Assembly: GCA_030653545.1 (NCBI GenBank)
Contig: JAURZE010000028.1
Coordinates: 88,607-152,606 of the forward strand
Length of the DNA stretch: 64,000 nt
Origin: Nitrospira sp.
GTDB lineage: Bacteria; Nitrospirota; Nitrospiria; Nitrospirales; Nitrospiraceae
Direction: 5' to 3'
Below are positions 10,216 through 19,586 of the stretch, in pieces. The number at the start of each line of letters is the position of its first letter. The stretch's first letter is position 1. The notes beneath the pieces were generated by a model. It was not told the DNA's origin. It saw only the letters and a program-made list of their open reading frames with translations, and did not search any database. The position numbers and the translations under genes were made by a program.

Positions 10216-11904
10216 GTGTATGCCTTATTGATCCCGCTGCTTCCGCTCCTCACGGCGCTGATCGTCGCCGTGGGTGATGACGCGTCGCGTCGTGCACGGA
10301 TCCAGCTCGCCATCTTCCCGATCGGTGCGGCATTTTGTGGCGCGGTCGCCACTCTCTACCTCGTGGCGACTCAGGGGCCGATCAGCGTCCGCTTCTACGA
10401 CCCCGCCTCTGTGGCTTCACTCACCTTTCCGATCGGTTTCTATATCGACCGGCTCAGCGCCGTCATGATGGTGCTGATCTCGGGCGTCGGCACGGTCATC
10501 TACGCCTATTCCATCGACTACATGTACCAGGACCCGCACGAACCGCGGTACCTGACCCTCATCGGTCTGGCGCTCTTCGTCCTGCTCTGCCTGGTCTCCA
10601 GCGCCAATCTCATGATGCTGTTTCTGTTCTGGCAACTCTTGAGTTACCTGCTGTATCTCCTGGCCCATAACCATACCCATCCGGGGACGTTGGAGGGCGC
10701 CTTCAAGACCTTCACGTTGTTACGGATCGGAGACGTGGCGTTTCTTGCGGGAATCGTCCTGGCCCATGCCCTCTATGGAACCCTGGAGTTCCCGGCGCTG
10801 TTCGCCAGAGCCGCCGAATCGGCCGTGATGCTCTCTCCCCTGCCGGGGCTCGACATAAGCGGCGCCACGGCGGTGACGCTGCTCCTGTTCATCGGCGGAA
10901 TGAGCAAATCCGCGCAATTCCCCCTGCATATCTGGCTGCCTCACTATCTCTATGCCCCCACGCCCGCGACGGCTCTGCTCCATGCCGGCATCATCAACGC
11001 CGGTGGCTTCCTGATCAACCGGCTGGCGCCCCTCTTCGGACTCAGTTCGCCAACGTTGCATGTGGCCTTCGTCGTGGGCACGCTGACCGCGGTGGTGGGT
11101 GCCACGATGATGCTGACGCAGAACGACATCAAGAAGACCCTCGGCTACTCGACGGTCGGTCAGATGGGCTACATGATCATGGAGTGCGGGCTGGGCGCAT
11201 TTTCACTCGCCGTCTTTCACCTGATCGCCCACGGCCTGTTCAAGGCCACGATGTTCCTCAATAGCGGCAACGTGATCCACAAAGCGAGGCAGGAAGCGCA
11301 TTTCCCGCATGCCGACCGGCAGGAGGAGGAACAGACGTTTTCTCCCCTTACCTGGTCGACCGGATTCCTGACCACGCTGATGATTCCCCTGTTGATTCTG
11401 CTTATCACCCACGGCGTCCTGCGCATTCCCTTGCTGGAATCCCAAGGCACGGTCATCTTCCTCTTCTTTATTTGGATCACCTCCTCGCAAGCCATTCTGA
11501 CGCTCACCCGCCTGCGCGCGGTGCCCTCCTGGGAAGTGTCGGCCGCCATGCTCGTCACGCTGCTCTTTGTGGTGTTCATATATCTCTTCGCCGTCGAGTC
11601 CTTCACGGCCTTCCTGTATCCGGATCCGAACGAGGTCGCATCGTATTTCAAAGCCGCCGCGCTGCCCGGCTGGCTCTTTGACCTCATGATCCTGCTGGCG
11701 ACGGTCATGACCGTCCTCAGCTGGTGCTATCTCTACCTGCAGGCCCATGGCCGATCGGTCTGGATGCCGCCCTGGATCGAAAACGTGCGAATCCGGCTGT
11801 ATGTCCTCTTCATGAATCGGCTGTACGTGGACGCGCTCTACGATCGCCTCGGCCTGACCATCGCACAGACCGCTCGCCGTCTCGACCATCGCTCGGAACG
11901 ATAG
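10216..11904 (+). CDS. dabB: DabB-like proton-translocating subunit 1 (NuoL/ND5 family)
   Basis: 562 residues starting at a GTG (10216); a nearby ATG at 10214 is in another frame and stops at once. It is a polytopic membrane protein of the NADH dehydrogenase subunit 5 / Mrp antiporter family: FYIDRLSAVMMVLISGVGT, SYLLYLLAHNHTHP, the channel segment KSAQFPLHIWLPHYLYAPTP, HAGIINAGGFLINRLAP and the QNDIKKTLGYSTVGQMGYM helix. In DAB systems this type of subunit couples an ion gradient to DabA, the carbonic-anhydrase-like subunit. It is the first of two adjacent, very similar copies, with DabA 3 kb downstream. Confidence 0.88.
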   Translation: MYALLIPLLPLLTALIVAVGDDASRRARIQLAIFPIGAAFCGAVATLYLVATQGPISVRFYDPASVASLTFPIGFYIDRLSAVMMVLISGVGTVIYAYSIDYMYQDPHEPRYLTLIGLALFVLLCLVSSANLMMLFLFWQLLSYLLYLLAHNHTHPGTLEGAFKTFTLLRIGDVAFLAGIVLAHALYGTLEFPALFARAAESAVMLSPLPGLDISGATAVTLLLFIGGMSKSAQFPLHIWLPHYLYAPTPATALLHAGIINAGGFLINRLAPLFGLSSPTLHVAFVVGTLTAVVGATMMLTQNDIKKTLGYSTVGQMGYMIMECGLGAFSLAVFHLIAHGLFKATMFLNSGNVIHKARQEAHFPHADRQEEEQTFSPLTWSTGFLTTLMIPLLILLITHGVLRIPLLESQGTVIFLFFIWITSSQAILTLTRLRAVPSWEVSAAMLVTLLFVVFIYLFAVESFTAFLYPDPNEVASYFKAAALPGWLFDLMILLATVMTVLSWCYLYLQAHGRSVWMPPWIENVRIRLYVLFMNRLYVDALYDRLGLTIAQTARRLDHRSER

Positions 11905-12116
11905 CGCCTTCGATACCCCGGAAGCGCCGCGGGAAGAACGCCTTCGAACGACGACCGGTCCGCCGAAAAGGATTCGGGCCGACGCAGTGCTTGACGATCG
12001 TCTAGACAACGTACTAATGATGAGCCCGCGCGAGAGCCGCTGAAACGATCTGTGACCGCCCGATAGCAGGTCGGCGCGGAGGCTGACCAGAAATCAACAC
12101 GTTCCGGTGTGAGGGA
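11905..12116. other. Gap between the two DabB paralogues
   Basis: About 210 bases without a credible gene. Near 11973-11990 it carries ATTCGGGCC followed by GACGCAGTGC, close to a segment found just upstream of the first DabB gene. A short palindrome GACGATCGTC lies at about 11993-12002. The similarity suggests the upstream flank was duplicated with the gene, or that both copies keep a shared control site. Confidence 0.4.
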
Positions 12117-13835
12117 GTGCCCGTGTCGTTCGTGCTTCTGATCCCATTGTTGTTGCTCGCGGCTGCGCTGATCGTGTTGATCGGTCCCGACGAGACGCGC
12201 GATCTGCGGGCGAAGATCGCCGCCTATCCGATCGGAGCGGCCTGTTGCGGCGCCATCGGAACCCTCTATGTCGTCGCCGTGCAGGGGCCCATTTCCATTC
12301 GATTCTACGATCCGGGGTCGATGGCCTCACTCATTTTCCCGATCGGTTTCTACATCGATCGGCTGAGCGCCATTATGATGACGTTGATCGCGGGCGTGAG
12401 CACCCTGATCTTTGTCTACTCGACCGGCTACATGTATCAGGATCGCCACATGCGCCGGTATCTGGCCCTGATCTGCTTCACGGATTTTGTGCTGATCTGC
12501 ATGGTTTCCAGCGCCAATCTGATGATGCTCTTTCTCTTTTGGCAGATCTTGAGCTATCTGCTCTATCTCCTCGCACACAATCATGAGCATGCGGCCACGC
12601 TCAAAGGCGCCTTCAACACGTTTACGCTGTTGCGCGTCGCCGATGCCGCCTTTCTGGCGGGAATCGTCCTGGCGTATCGCGTCTACGGCACGCTGGAATT
12701 TCAAGAACTCTTCGCGCGGGCCATTGAAAGGCCGGTCGCGCTCTCGCTCTGGCCCGGGATGGACATCAGCGCCGCGACGGCCGTCACCCTGCTCATCTTC
12801 GTCGGAGCCATGGGAAAATCCGCGCAGTTTCCGCTTCACTTCTGGCTGCCCCGATCGCTCTATGCGCCGACGCCCGTGCATGCCCTGCTCCACGCGGGGA
12901 TCATCAATGCGGGCGGCTTCCTGATCAACCGGCTGGCGCCGCTCTTCGGGCTCAGCTCGACGACGCTCCATGTGGCCTTCGTCGTGGGGACGCTGACCGC
13001 GGTGCTGGGCGCCACCATGATGCTGGCGCAGAACGACATCAAGAAGACGCTCGGCTTCTCGACCATCGGCCAGATGGGCTACATGATCATGGAGTGCGGA
13101 TTGGGCGCCTTCTCGCTGGCGGTGTTCCATCTGATCGCCCACGGGCTCTTCAAGGCGACGGTCTTCTTGAATTGCGGGAACGTCATTCATAAAGCCCGGC
13201 AGGAGCCGCACGTCCCCCATGTTGATCAGCAAGAGGAGGAAGAAAACTTCTCTCCGCTCACCTGGTCGACCGGATTCGTCACGACGCTCGTGATTCCCCT
13301 GGTCATTTTGCTGGTCACCCACGGAGTCCTGCGCATCCCGCTGCTCGAATCGCAGGGCACGGTCATCTTTCTCTTCTTCATTTGGCTGACCTCGTCACAG
13401 GCCATTTTGACGCTGACACGGTTACGCGCGATCGCCTCCTGGAAAGTGTCCTCGGCCATGCTCGTCACGCTGCTGTTCGTCGTCTTCGTCTATTTGTTTG
13501 CCGTCGAATCGTTCACCGCCTTCCTCTATCCCGATCCGGCCGAAGTCGCGTCCTACTTTCAAGCCGCCCATCTGCCCAAGTGGCTCTTCGAGAGCCTGGT
13601 GCTCATGGCGACGATCATGACCGTCCTCAGCTGGTGCTATCTCTACATGCAGGCTCACGGCCGGACGATCCGGATGCCGAAGTGGATTTCGCGCTGGAGT
13701 CAGGGCGGACGAAACGGATTGTATGTCCTGTTCATGAACCGCTTGTACGCCGACGAACTCTATCACCTGCTTGGACGGACGGTCATGCGCGTCGTCCATC
13801 GCTTCGACAAACGCGAACGCGGGTGGTCTCGATGA
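12117..13835 (+). CDS. dabB: DabB-like proton-translocating subunit 2 (NuoL/ND5 family)
   Basis: 572 residues from GTG at 12117; a second GTG two codons later (12123) is better spaced from the GAGGGA ribosome site and may be the true start. It is strongly similar over its full length to the preceding gene, including FYIDRLSA, the KSAQFPLHFWLP channel segment, INAGGFLINRLAPLFGLSS and the QNDIKKTLGFST helix. Differences concentrate at the N-terminus, in the loop after the fifth or sixth helix and at the C-terminus (KRERGWSR). The stop overlaps the next gene's ATG by four bases, tying it to the NuoM-like and DabA genes. Confidence 0.88.
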   Translation: MPVSFVLLIPLLLLAAALIVLIGPDETRDLRAKIAAYPIGAACCGAIGTLYVVAVQGPISIRFYDPGSMASLIFPIGFYIDRLSAIMMTLIAGVSTLIFVYSTGYMYQDRHMRRYLALICFTDFVLICMVSSANLMMLFLFWQILSYLLYLLAHNHEHAATLKGAFNTFTLLRVADAAFLAGIVLAYRVYGTLEFQELFARAIERPVALSLWPGMDISAATAVTLLIFVGAMGKSAQFPLHFWLPRSLYAPTPVHALLHAGIINAGGFLINRLAPLFGLSSTTLHVAFVVGTLTAVLGATMMLAQNDIKKTLGFSTIGQMGYMIMECGLGAFSLAVFHLIAHGLFKATVFLNCGNVIHKARQEPHVPHVDQQEEEENFSPLTWSTGFVTTLVIPLVILLVTHGVLRIPLLESQGTVIFLFFIWLTSSQAILTLTRLRAIASWKVSSAMLVTLLFVVFVYLFAVESFTAFLYPDPAEVASYFQAAHLPKWLFESLVLMATIMTVLSWCYLYMQAHGRTIRMPKWISRWSQGGRNGLYVLFMNRLYADELYHLLGRTVMRVVHRFDKRERGWSR

Positions 13836-15142
13836 TCGACGCGACCCTCATCCCTTGGATCGTGACGGGCGTCCCCCTGCTGGGCGCGGCATTGACCCCG
13901 GCGCTCTGGGCACACCCCCACCGGCTCATGGCCTGGTCGGTCGGCGTCTGCGCCGTCAGCCTGGCTTCCCTCGCGGGATTCGCCGGATTTCTGACCACCC
14001 CGCCCGAAGGCCTGCTCCTGCTTTTTTTGCTGCCGCTCGCCGCCGGGATGTCGCTCCTGGGCCAACCGCATCACCCGGACCATCGGACCTCCTGGGTCCT
14101 GACTCTGCTATTTCTGAGCCTGGGAATCGGCGCGCTGACCAGTCAGCCCGTCGTCGACAAACTGTTCCTGATGGCCATCCATGGCTTCGTCATTGTGTTG
14201 CTCTATCGCCATCACACGCCCCTCTGGCCCATCTCCTGGTGGGGCCTCGGGGCCTACACCCTCGGCGCCCTCTGCCTGTTGCTGACGCTGGTCGCCGCCC
14301 CGCCGCTGTCGTCGATGGCGGCGCTGCTGGCTTGTACGATTCTCCTGCCCGTCGTGCCCTTTCACGATGGACATCTCACCGCGCTGACCCGCCTGCCCGG
14401 CAATTTGCCGTCGTTCATGGTCCTGCTCTTCCCGGCACTCGGCCTACATAGCCTGGCCCCGCTTGCGGCGACCCTACCGGAGGCTGTCGTCTGGATGATG
14501 AGCTTCCTGGCCCTCGCCGGCACCCTCTATGGCGCGATCAAGGCGCTGGCTCAGTCGCGCGTACGACTCCTGCTGGCCTACAGCAGTCTCTCGTTCTTTT
14601 CGATGCTCTGGTGGTGTCTGGTGACCTCGCGCTCGGCCACGCCGCGCGCCGCGCTCTTCGTCGGCGCCGTCGGTCTCGTCATGTGCGGGCTCCTGGTTGC
14701 CTGGCAGATCATCCGCACGCGCTACGGCGACGACGTGGATCCGCAGGCCATCAGCGGACTGGCCTCGACCATGCCGCAATACGCCGTGCTGCTGTCGCTT
14801 CTGGCTCTCGCGGCCATGGGCTTGCCGCCGTTCGGCGTCTTCGCGGGCTTCATGGGCTTGCTGCTCTCGTCGACGGCGGCGTTTTCCGCCGGCATCATCG
14901 TCCTCATCTGTGCCTGGCTCGCGGCATCCTGGTACATCCTCGCTCTCGTGCAGGGGCTGCTGTTCGGAGCACGGCGGAGCGATTTACGGCATGCCGATTT
15001 ACTCCAGACCGAACTGGTGTCCCTGATCATTCTCGTCTTGACCCTGCTCGCCCTGGGCGTGATGCCGATCAGCCTCTTCGGACCGGACCGGACAACGCCT
15101 CCGGCCGGCGCCCACTCAGGATCGCTCGTATGGAACCGATAA
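13832..15142 (+). CDS. NuoM/ND4-like membrane subunit of the DAB locus
   Basis: 436 residues from the ATG at 13832, which overlaps the previous stop (ATGA). It is a polytopic membrane protein with many Leu-rich helices. The conserved HDGHLTALTRLPGN segment resembles the FHxWL region of proton-pumping subunits, and SRVRLLLAYSSLSFFSMLWW corresponds to the broken helix with the key Lys region; ALAAMGLPPFGVFAGFMGLL is typical of NuoM/NuoN/MrpD. Several normally conserved Lys/His residues are not obvious, so it may be a structural rather than pumping subunit. The next gene, dabA, starts 13 bases before its stop. Confidence 0.8.
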   Translation: MIDATLIPWIVTGVPLLGAALTPALWAHPHRLMAWSVGVCAVSLASLAGFAGFLTTPPEGLLLLFLLPLAAGMSLLGQPHHPDHRTSWVLTLLFLSLGIGALTSQPVVDKLFLMAIHGFVIVLLYRHHTPLWPISWWGLGAYTLGALCLLLTLVAAPPLSSMAALLACTILLPVVPFHDGHLTALTRLPGNLPSFMVLLFPALGLHSLAPLAATLPEAVVWMMSFLALAGTLYGAIKALAQSRVRLLLAYSSLSFFSMLWWCLVTSRSATPRAALFVGAVGLVMCGLLVAWQIIRTRYGDDVDPQAISGLASTMPQYAVLLSLLALAAMGLPPFGVFAGFMGLLLSSTAAFSAGIIVLICAWLAASWYILALVQGLLFGARRSDLRHADLLQTELVSLIILVLTLLALGVMPISLFGPDRTTPPAGAHSGSLVWNR

Positions 15143-18100
15143 ACCCGTCGATCGACATCGAATCCAAACGGATGGAGCTGCGCGGCGTGGTCCAGCTCGC
15201 TGGCGAAGTGATTGCGCAGTACTGGCCGATGCGGACCTTCGTCCACCACAATCCCCTCCATAGCCTCGAGTATCTCCCGTTTGAAGAGACCGCCCGGCGC
15301 GGCAAGCAATTCATGGGAGGACATAGTTATCTCCCCGGCACGCTCTATCGCGAGTATCTGAAATCGGGCCGGATCCAGCTCGCCCATCTCGACGCCGCCT
15401 TGCAGCCGCTCGTCTTGAACCGGGAGGTCACGATCGCCTCGCGCCCGATTACGCAGGGCGAGGTGCTGCGCGCCTGCCTGACGGAGGGACTCTGTGCGCC
15501 TGCGGCGGAACCGCTGGATGATCAGCTCCACGATCCGGCGCAAGCCGTGATCGACGTCGTCGCAGCCAGCCTGTCTTCCGAGTGGGCATTCCCCGATCTC
15601 CGCAAACGGATTCATCTCATCGTGGAGGGGGACCAGGCGGCGCTGGGCCGGTGGCTCACGCTGTCGCATTGGTGCGACGACACCTTCGGGACGCAGATCG
15701 TCCAGCAGATCAACCACGAACTCATAAAATGGTGCGAGGCCTTCCTGGACGAAGGCCATGCCACCTGGCCGATGCCGGGACGGGAGAAAGGGCTGTATCA
15801 CGCCTGGAAAGACCTGGCGGCGCAGGAGTGGTCGCCCTGCGGCATCGCGGACAGCCGCAGAAAGATCGCGCAACTGCCCGACTATCCCGAAGACGCGTTG
15901 CTCCAGAGTCTCGACCGGCTCGGCATTCCGTCAGCGCTGCGCCAGGATTATTTATCGCTGCAATTGACCGCGCTGCCGGGCTGGGCCGGCTTCATCAAGT
16001 GGCGCGCAGAAGAGCGGGATTATCCCTGGCAGAAAGCCTACCCGGTCGGCCTCGTAAAATTTCTCGCCATCCGCCTCTGGTACGCCAGCGAGCTGGTCCA
16101 GAAAACCTGCCGCGACGAACTCGGCATCGACGGCCGTTACGACGCCGTCGTCGCCTATATGCGCGAGCACCCCGACGAATACTACTTGCGCCGCCAGCGG
16201 GTCGCCGGCCGGCTGCCGGCCTTGTATGCGGAGGAAGTGGACCGGCTCCGGCATCACAAGGGCAACGGCTGGGGTCGTGTGATGGAGCGGTACGCGGTCG
16301 AGGTGGTCCCGCGGCAGGAAATTGCCGCGCGCCGCGGCGCCGCCAAGCGGCTCGTGGCGTTGGCGCGCGCGCTGGAACTGGATCCTTCCGTTCTGGCCGA
16401 GACGCCGCACGCCGCGCTGAAGCAGCTCTTCGACTGGATGGAGTCGTTTCCCGAAGCGAATCATGGACCGGTGTGGCTCACAGCGTTGGAAACCGCCTAC
16501 CAGCAGCGCCTGCTCGCCCAGTTGCGGACTCCGGCGCAGCAGCGCACCCTGCCGGCGGATCAGCCGGGCACGAGTCGCCCCTATTCGCAATCGGTCTATT
16601 GTATCGACGTGCGCTCCGAGCCGTTCCGCCGGCACCTGGAATCCACCGGCCCCCACGAGACCTACGGCTTCGCCGGATTCTTCGCGGCCTTCATTCGCTA
16701 TCGCGCCTGGGGAAAGGAACACGACACCGAACAGTTCCCCGTCATCATGCGCGCGAAGAACGAGGTGCGGGAGATTCCCCGGAGTTACCTCGACCACAAG
16801 GTCTCGAAGCACGAAGCCCGCACCAAGTGGGTCCATGCGGGCCATACGCTGCTGCACGACTTGAAAGAAAACGTCGTGACCCCCTACGTCATGGTGGAAT
16901 CGCTCGGCTGGTTCTACGGCCTCCCGATCTTCGGCAAGACCCTCCTGCCGTCGCTCTATCAGCGCTGGACCTCCTGGTTGCGGCGCCTGTTTGTGCCGGC
17001 CATCGCCACGACGCTGACCGTGGACAAGATGGCCCCGGCCGAGACCGCGGAAATGCTGGCGGCCGAGCACCACGCCGTCGTCAGAAAAGTGCTGCATGAG
17101 CATGCAGGATTGCGCAGCTCGCGCATCACCCCGGCTCTTGTCGAAGCCCTGCGCCAACAAGCGCTGAACGGCCAGGCCGACCTGGACTCGGCCCTCGTGG
17201 ACGCGGCGAAGCCCGCCGACCTGACACCCGAGCTGCTGCGTCCCCTCGTCGACATCCTGCGCCGCCAATACGACCTCACCGCGCGCGCAGCCTCCCGTCA
17301 AAAAGAACGGATCACCCGGACCGGGTTTACCCTCGACGAACAGGCGCTCACCGTCGACACGGCGCTCCGGATGATGGGCCTGACGACCAACCTGGCCCGG
17401 CTGGTTATGATCTGCGCGCACGGCAGCACGTCCGAGAACAATCCCTATGAGTCGGCGCTGGATTGCGGCGCCTGCGGCGGCAACGAAGGAAAGCCCAATG
17501 CCCGGGTCCTGGCGATGATGGCGAACAACCCGCGCGTGCGCGAGCGGCTGGTCAAAATTAAACTGGTGATTCCGTCCGACACGCACTTTCTGGCCGGCCA
17601 GATGGATACGACAACGGATGAGGTCCGACTGTTCGATCTGGAAGATGTGCCTCCCACGCATCGCGCCGACCTGGCCCGGTTGCAGGAAGATCTCAAGGAA
17701 GCCTCCATCCTCACGAGTCAGGAACGCTGTGCGCGTTTCCCCGAGAATCAGCAACCGCTGGACGAGCAGGCTGCTGAATCGCACGTACGGAAACGGAGCG
17801 TGGACTGGAGTCAGGTCCGGCCCGAATGGGGCCTCTCCAGCAACACCGCGTTTGTGATCGGACGACGGGAATTGACCAAGGGGCTCAATCTCGAAGGGCG
17901 GGTGTTCCTGCAATCCTACGATGCGCGTCAGGATTCGAACGGCCGTCTCCTAGAAGTGTTGATGACCGGCCCGCAAGTCGTGGCGCAATGGATCAACATG
18001 GAGCATTATTTTTCCGCGGTGGACAACGACGTGTACGGCAGCGGCAGCAAGATCTACCATAACGTCGTGGGGCGGATCGGGATCATGTCGGGCCCCTGGA

Positions 18101-18351
18101 GCGACCTCCGTCTTGGATTGGCCAGACAAACCGTGATGAACGGCGATGTGCCCTACCACGAACCGATGCGGCTCCTGAGCATCGTAGAGGCGCCCCGCGA
18201 ACGCATCGACAAGCTGATCGAGCGGCACGAAATTCTGCGGCACTATTATCATAACGAGTGGGTGCATCTTGTCGCCCTCGACCCCGATGACCAACTATGG
18301 TATCGGTATCGCCCCACGGGCGAATGGGTTCGACTCGACGGCGATCAGTAA
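15130..18351 (+). CDS. dabA: DabA, beta-carbonic-anhydrase-like inorganic carbon uptake subunit (DUF2309)
   Basis: 1073 residues from the ATG at 15130; the longer upstream in-frame extension overlaps the NuoM-like gene and is rejected. The N-terminal FVHHNPLHSLEYLPFEE motif is diagnostic of DUF2309/UPF0753. The zinc-site residues of DabA are visible as Cys491-x-Asp493 in VYCIDVRSEPFRRH, with His764 (CAHGSTSENNP) and Cys779 (DCGACGG). The 15-residue His-Cys spacing is the one I recall for characterised DabA. DabA hydrates CO2 vectorially in complex with DabB. At this length it belongs to the long form of the family; the C-terminal part is soluble in character. Confidence 0.93.
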   Translation: MEPINPSIDIESKRMELRGVVQLAGEVIAQYWPMRTFVHHNPLHSLEYLPFEETARRGKQFMGGHSYLPGTLYREYLKSGRIQLAHLDAALQPLVLNREVTIASRPITQGEVLRACLTEGLCAPAAEPLDDQLHDPAQAVIDVVAASLSSEWAFPDLRKRIHLIVEGDQAALGRWLTLSHWCDDTFGTQIVQQINHELIKWCEAFLDEGHATWPMPGREKGLYHAWKDLAAQEWSPCGIADSRRKIAQLPDYPEDALLQSLDRLGIPSALRQDYLSLQLTALPGWAGFIKWRAEERDYPWQKAYPVGLVKFLAIRLWYASELVQKTCRDELGIDGRYDAVVAYMREHPDEYYLRRQRVAGRLPALYAEEVDRLRHHKGNGWGRVMERYAVEVVPRQEIAARRGAAKRLVALARALELDPSVLAETPHAALKQLFDWMESFPEANHGPVWLTALETAYQQRLLAQLRTPAQQRTLPADQPGTSRPYSQSVYCIDVRSEPFRRHLESTGPHETYGFAGFFAAFIRYRAWGKEHDTEQFPVIMRAKNEVREIPRSYLDHKVSKHEARTKWVHAGHTLLHDLKENVVTPYVMVESLGWFYGLPIFGKTLLPSLYQRWTSWLRRLFVPAIATTLTVDKMAPAETAEMLAAEHHAVVRKVLHEHAGLRSSRITPALVEALRQQALNGQADLDSALVDAAKPADLTPELLRPLVDILRRQYDLTARAASRQKERITRTGFTLDEQALTVDTALRMMGLTTNLARLVMICAHGSTSENNPYESALDCGACGGNEGKPNARVLAMMANNPRVRERLVKIKLVIPSDTHFLAGQMDTTTDEVRLFDLEDVPPTHRADLARLQEDLKEASILTSQERCARFPENQQPLDEQAAESHVRKRSVDWSQVRPEWGLSSNTAFVIGRRELTKGLNLEGRVFLQSYDARQDSNGRLLEVLMTGPQVVAQWINMEHYFSAVDNDVYGSGSKIYHNVVGRIGIMSGPWSDLRLGLARQTVMNGDVPYHEPMRLLSIVEAPRERIDKLIERHEILRHYYHNEWVHLVALDPDDQLWYRYRPTGEWVRLDGDQ

Positions 18352-18393
18352 CGGACGAATTCACATGGACAGAGCCAGGAAAGGAGTGCACAG

Positions 18394-18735
18394 ATGGGCG
18401 CGTTGACATTGCATCCGATGAAGGAAATCCGCGTGATCGTCGCGGGAGAACACGAGGCCTTCGTGACCGAGTTGCTGGATCGCGTCAAAGCGTCCGGCTA
18501 TACCATCATCGGCAATTTGTCCGGCAAGGGGCATCACGGCATCCGTGAAGCCCATTTCATGTTCAGTGAGCAGGAAAGTCTTGAGATGATCATGACCGTC
18601 GTCCCCGAAGACAAGGTCGAGCCGATCCTCTCCGGCCTCCGGCCGCTGTTTGAAAAGCACTCCGGCGTGATGTTCGTCACGGACGTGTCGGTGAGCCGCC
18701 AGGAATACTTCGGGAAGAAGGCCAAAAGCGCCTAG
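18394..18735 (+). CDS. PII-like regulatory protein of the DAB locus
   Basis: 113 residues, preceded by AAAGGAG eight bases from the ATG. The sequence has the ferredoxin-like PII pattern: KEIRVIVAGEHEAFVTELLDRVKASGYTIIGNLSGKGHHGIREAHF, then SLEMIMTVVPEDKVEPILSGL and a closing GVMFVTDVSVSRQEYF strand. Canonical PII uridylylation Tyr and T-loop sequence are absent, so it belongs to the divergent PII-like group often found next to bicarbonate transporters. Such proteins sense nucleotides or bicarbonate and may gate DabA/B. It lies 42 bases after dabA on the same strand. Confidence 0.8.
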   Translation: MGALTLHPMKEIRVIVAGEHEAFVTELLDRVKASGYTIIGNLSGKGHHGIREAHFMFSEQESLEMIMTVVPEDKVEPILSGLRPLFEKHSGVMFVTDVSVSRQEYFGKKAKSA

Positions 18736-18817
18736 CTGGAAAGGCAGCGCCTACCCTTGTCTTCCACGCCTCGACTTGTCTAGAATGGGCCCCTCGCATG
18801 AGGGAAGGGAAACGGCA

Positions 18818-19087
18818 ATGAAGGGCTTACGCTTCGAACGCATCGGCAAAAATCGTTACTACAACGTGGTCTTCCACATCGGAAGCACCTACATTCCGGT
18901 CAGCGACGATACGGTCGAAGAACTCCGGACCCAGAGCCTGCTGCCCGCCGAGCGCTTCCTCGATCTCCTCGTCGACCGCGTCGGCTATTCCTCATACCTC
19001 AAAGATCAGATCCGCACTGAACTGAAATCCTCCGGCGATCCGGTCACCCAGATCACAGTCCTGCAGGGCGCCATCCGCGAACTCTAA
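18818..19087 (+). CDS. Hypothetical protein at the end of the DAB locus, 89 aa
   Basis: The ATG at 18818 has a GGGAAGGGAA purine tract before it; an in-frame upstream start at 18776 lacks one. The product is hydrophilic with no membrane segment, beginning MKGLRFERIGKNRYYNVVF and containing YIPVSDDTVEEL and LLVDRVGYSSYLKDQI. No family recognised. It follows the PII-like gene by about 80 bases in the same direction and is immediately followed by a copy of the dispersed repeat, so it may be the last gene of the carbon-uptake unit. Confidence 0.6.
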   Translation: MKGLRFERIGKNRYYNVVFHIGSTYIPVSDDTVEELRTQSLLPAERFLDLLVDRVGYSSYLKDQIRTELKSSGDPVTQITVLQGAIREL

Positions 19088-19090
19088 GTC

Positions 19091-19209
19091 GGTTGCTGAA
19101 ACAGGCGCCCAACTTCGTTCTCATCTCGAAAAATCCTCAACGTACCCCTGAGGGTACGCCTCCGGTATTTTCTCGCCTGCGGCCTCGTTGACCACCTGTT
19201 TGAGCAACC
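19091..19209 (+). repeat. Dispersed structured repeat, copy R1
   Basis: Begins GGTTGCTGAAACAGG and ends CCTGTTTGAGCAACC, which pair along 15 positions with one mismatch. The centre is a hairpin, GTACCC-CTGA-GGGTAC, inside a conserved CTCAACGTAC context. It is related to the elements at 21.1, 29.0, 50.9 and 53.4 kb. The first bases lie just after the stop of the 89-aa gene, so it could also serve as its 3' end structure. Confidence 0.75.
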
Positions 19210-19297
19210 GCAAACTAACCGATAGTTCTTTGCGGTCTTGCTGGCGGAAATTTTGAGCAGCCGCTGGAATTCAGAAAGAAGAACAGACCACCCAGAT

Positions 19298-19540
19298 TTA
19301 CTTCGGGTTATTGATGTATGTGTAGCCCATGCGTTGCATGCAATTCTTTTCGATGATCGGTCCCTTGAAGGGCTCGTCACTCTTGTTGCGTTGGGAGTCC
19401 AAATAAGCCACTTGTTCGCAATGGGCAAAGTCGGCCTGGGTTTCCGCCTCAGTTCGCCCCGCCTGTTCCCAATGCCCGGAAGGGGTCGTCGCACAGCCCG
19501 ACAACATGCCCATCAACATTGCAACATATACTGCCTTCAT
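19298..19540 (-). CDS. Small lipoprotein, 80 aa
   Basis: The ATG at 19540 is preceded by a very strong GGAGGAGGAG ribosome site. The protein opens with MKAVYVAMLMGMLSGC, a lipoprotein signal with LSGC lipobox. The mature part is hydrophilic, with two more cysteines (AHCEQVA and EKNCMQRMGY) that could form a disulfide. The CMQRMGY ending recalls small proteins in which a C-terminal Cys-Met-x-x-x-Gly-Tyr motif recurs. Function unknown; outer-membrane or periplasmic location is inferred. It stands alone between repeat R1 and an esterase fragment. Confidence 0.75.
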   Translation of the reverse strand: MKAVYVAMLMGMLSGCATTPSGHWEQAGRTEAETQADFAHCEQVAYLDSQRNKSDEPFKGPIIEKNCMQRMGYTYINNPK

Positions 19541-19586
19541 GATGTCTCCTCCTCCTGCTGCGACCATTGAGAGCCCTTAATAACTG

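Noticed and set aside
12327-13322. 331-codon minus-strand frame opposite the second DabB gene
   Set aside because: Composition is Asp/Glu/Arg/Gln-rich as expected for the antisense of a membrane protein; no ribosome site or family.
10216-15142. NuoL/NuoM-like genes as part of respiratory complex I
   Set aside because: No other nuo subunits are present, and the genes lead into dabA with overlapping stops and starts, so a DAB-type carbon uptake complex is the better explanation.
15952-17913. 653-codon minus-strand frame opposite dabA
   Set aside because: Shadow of dabA; no recognisable motif.
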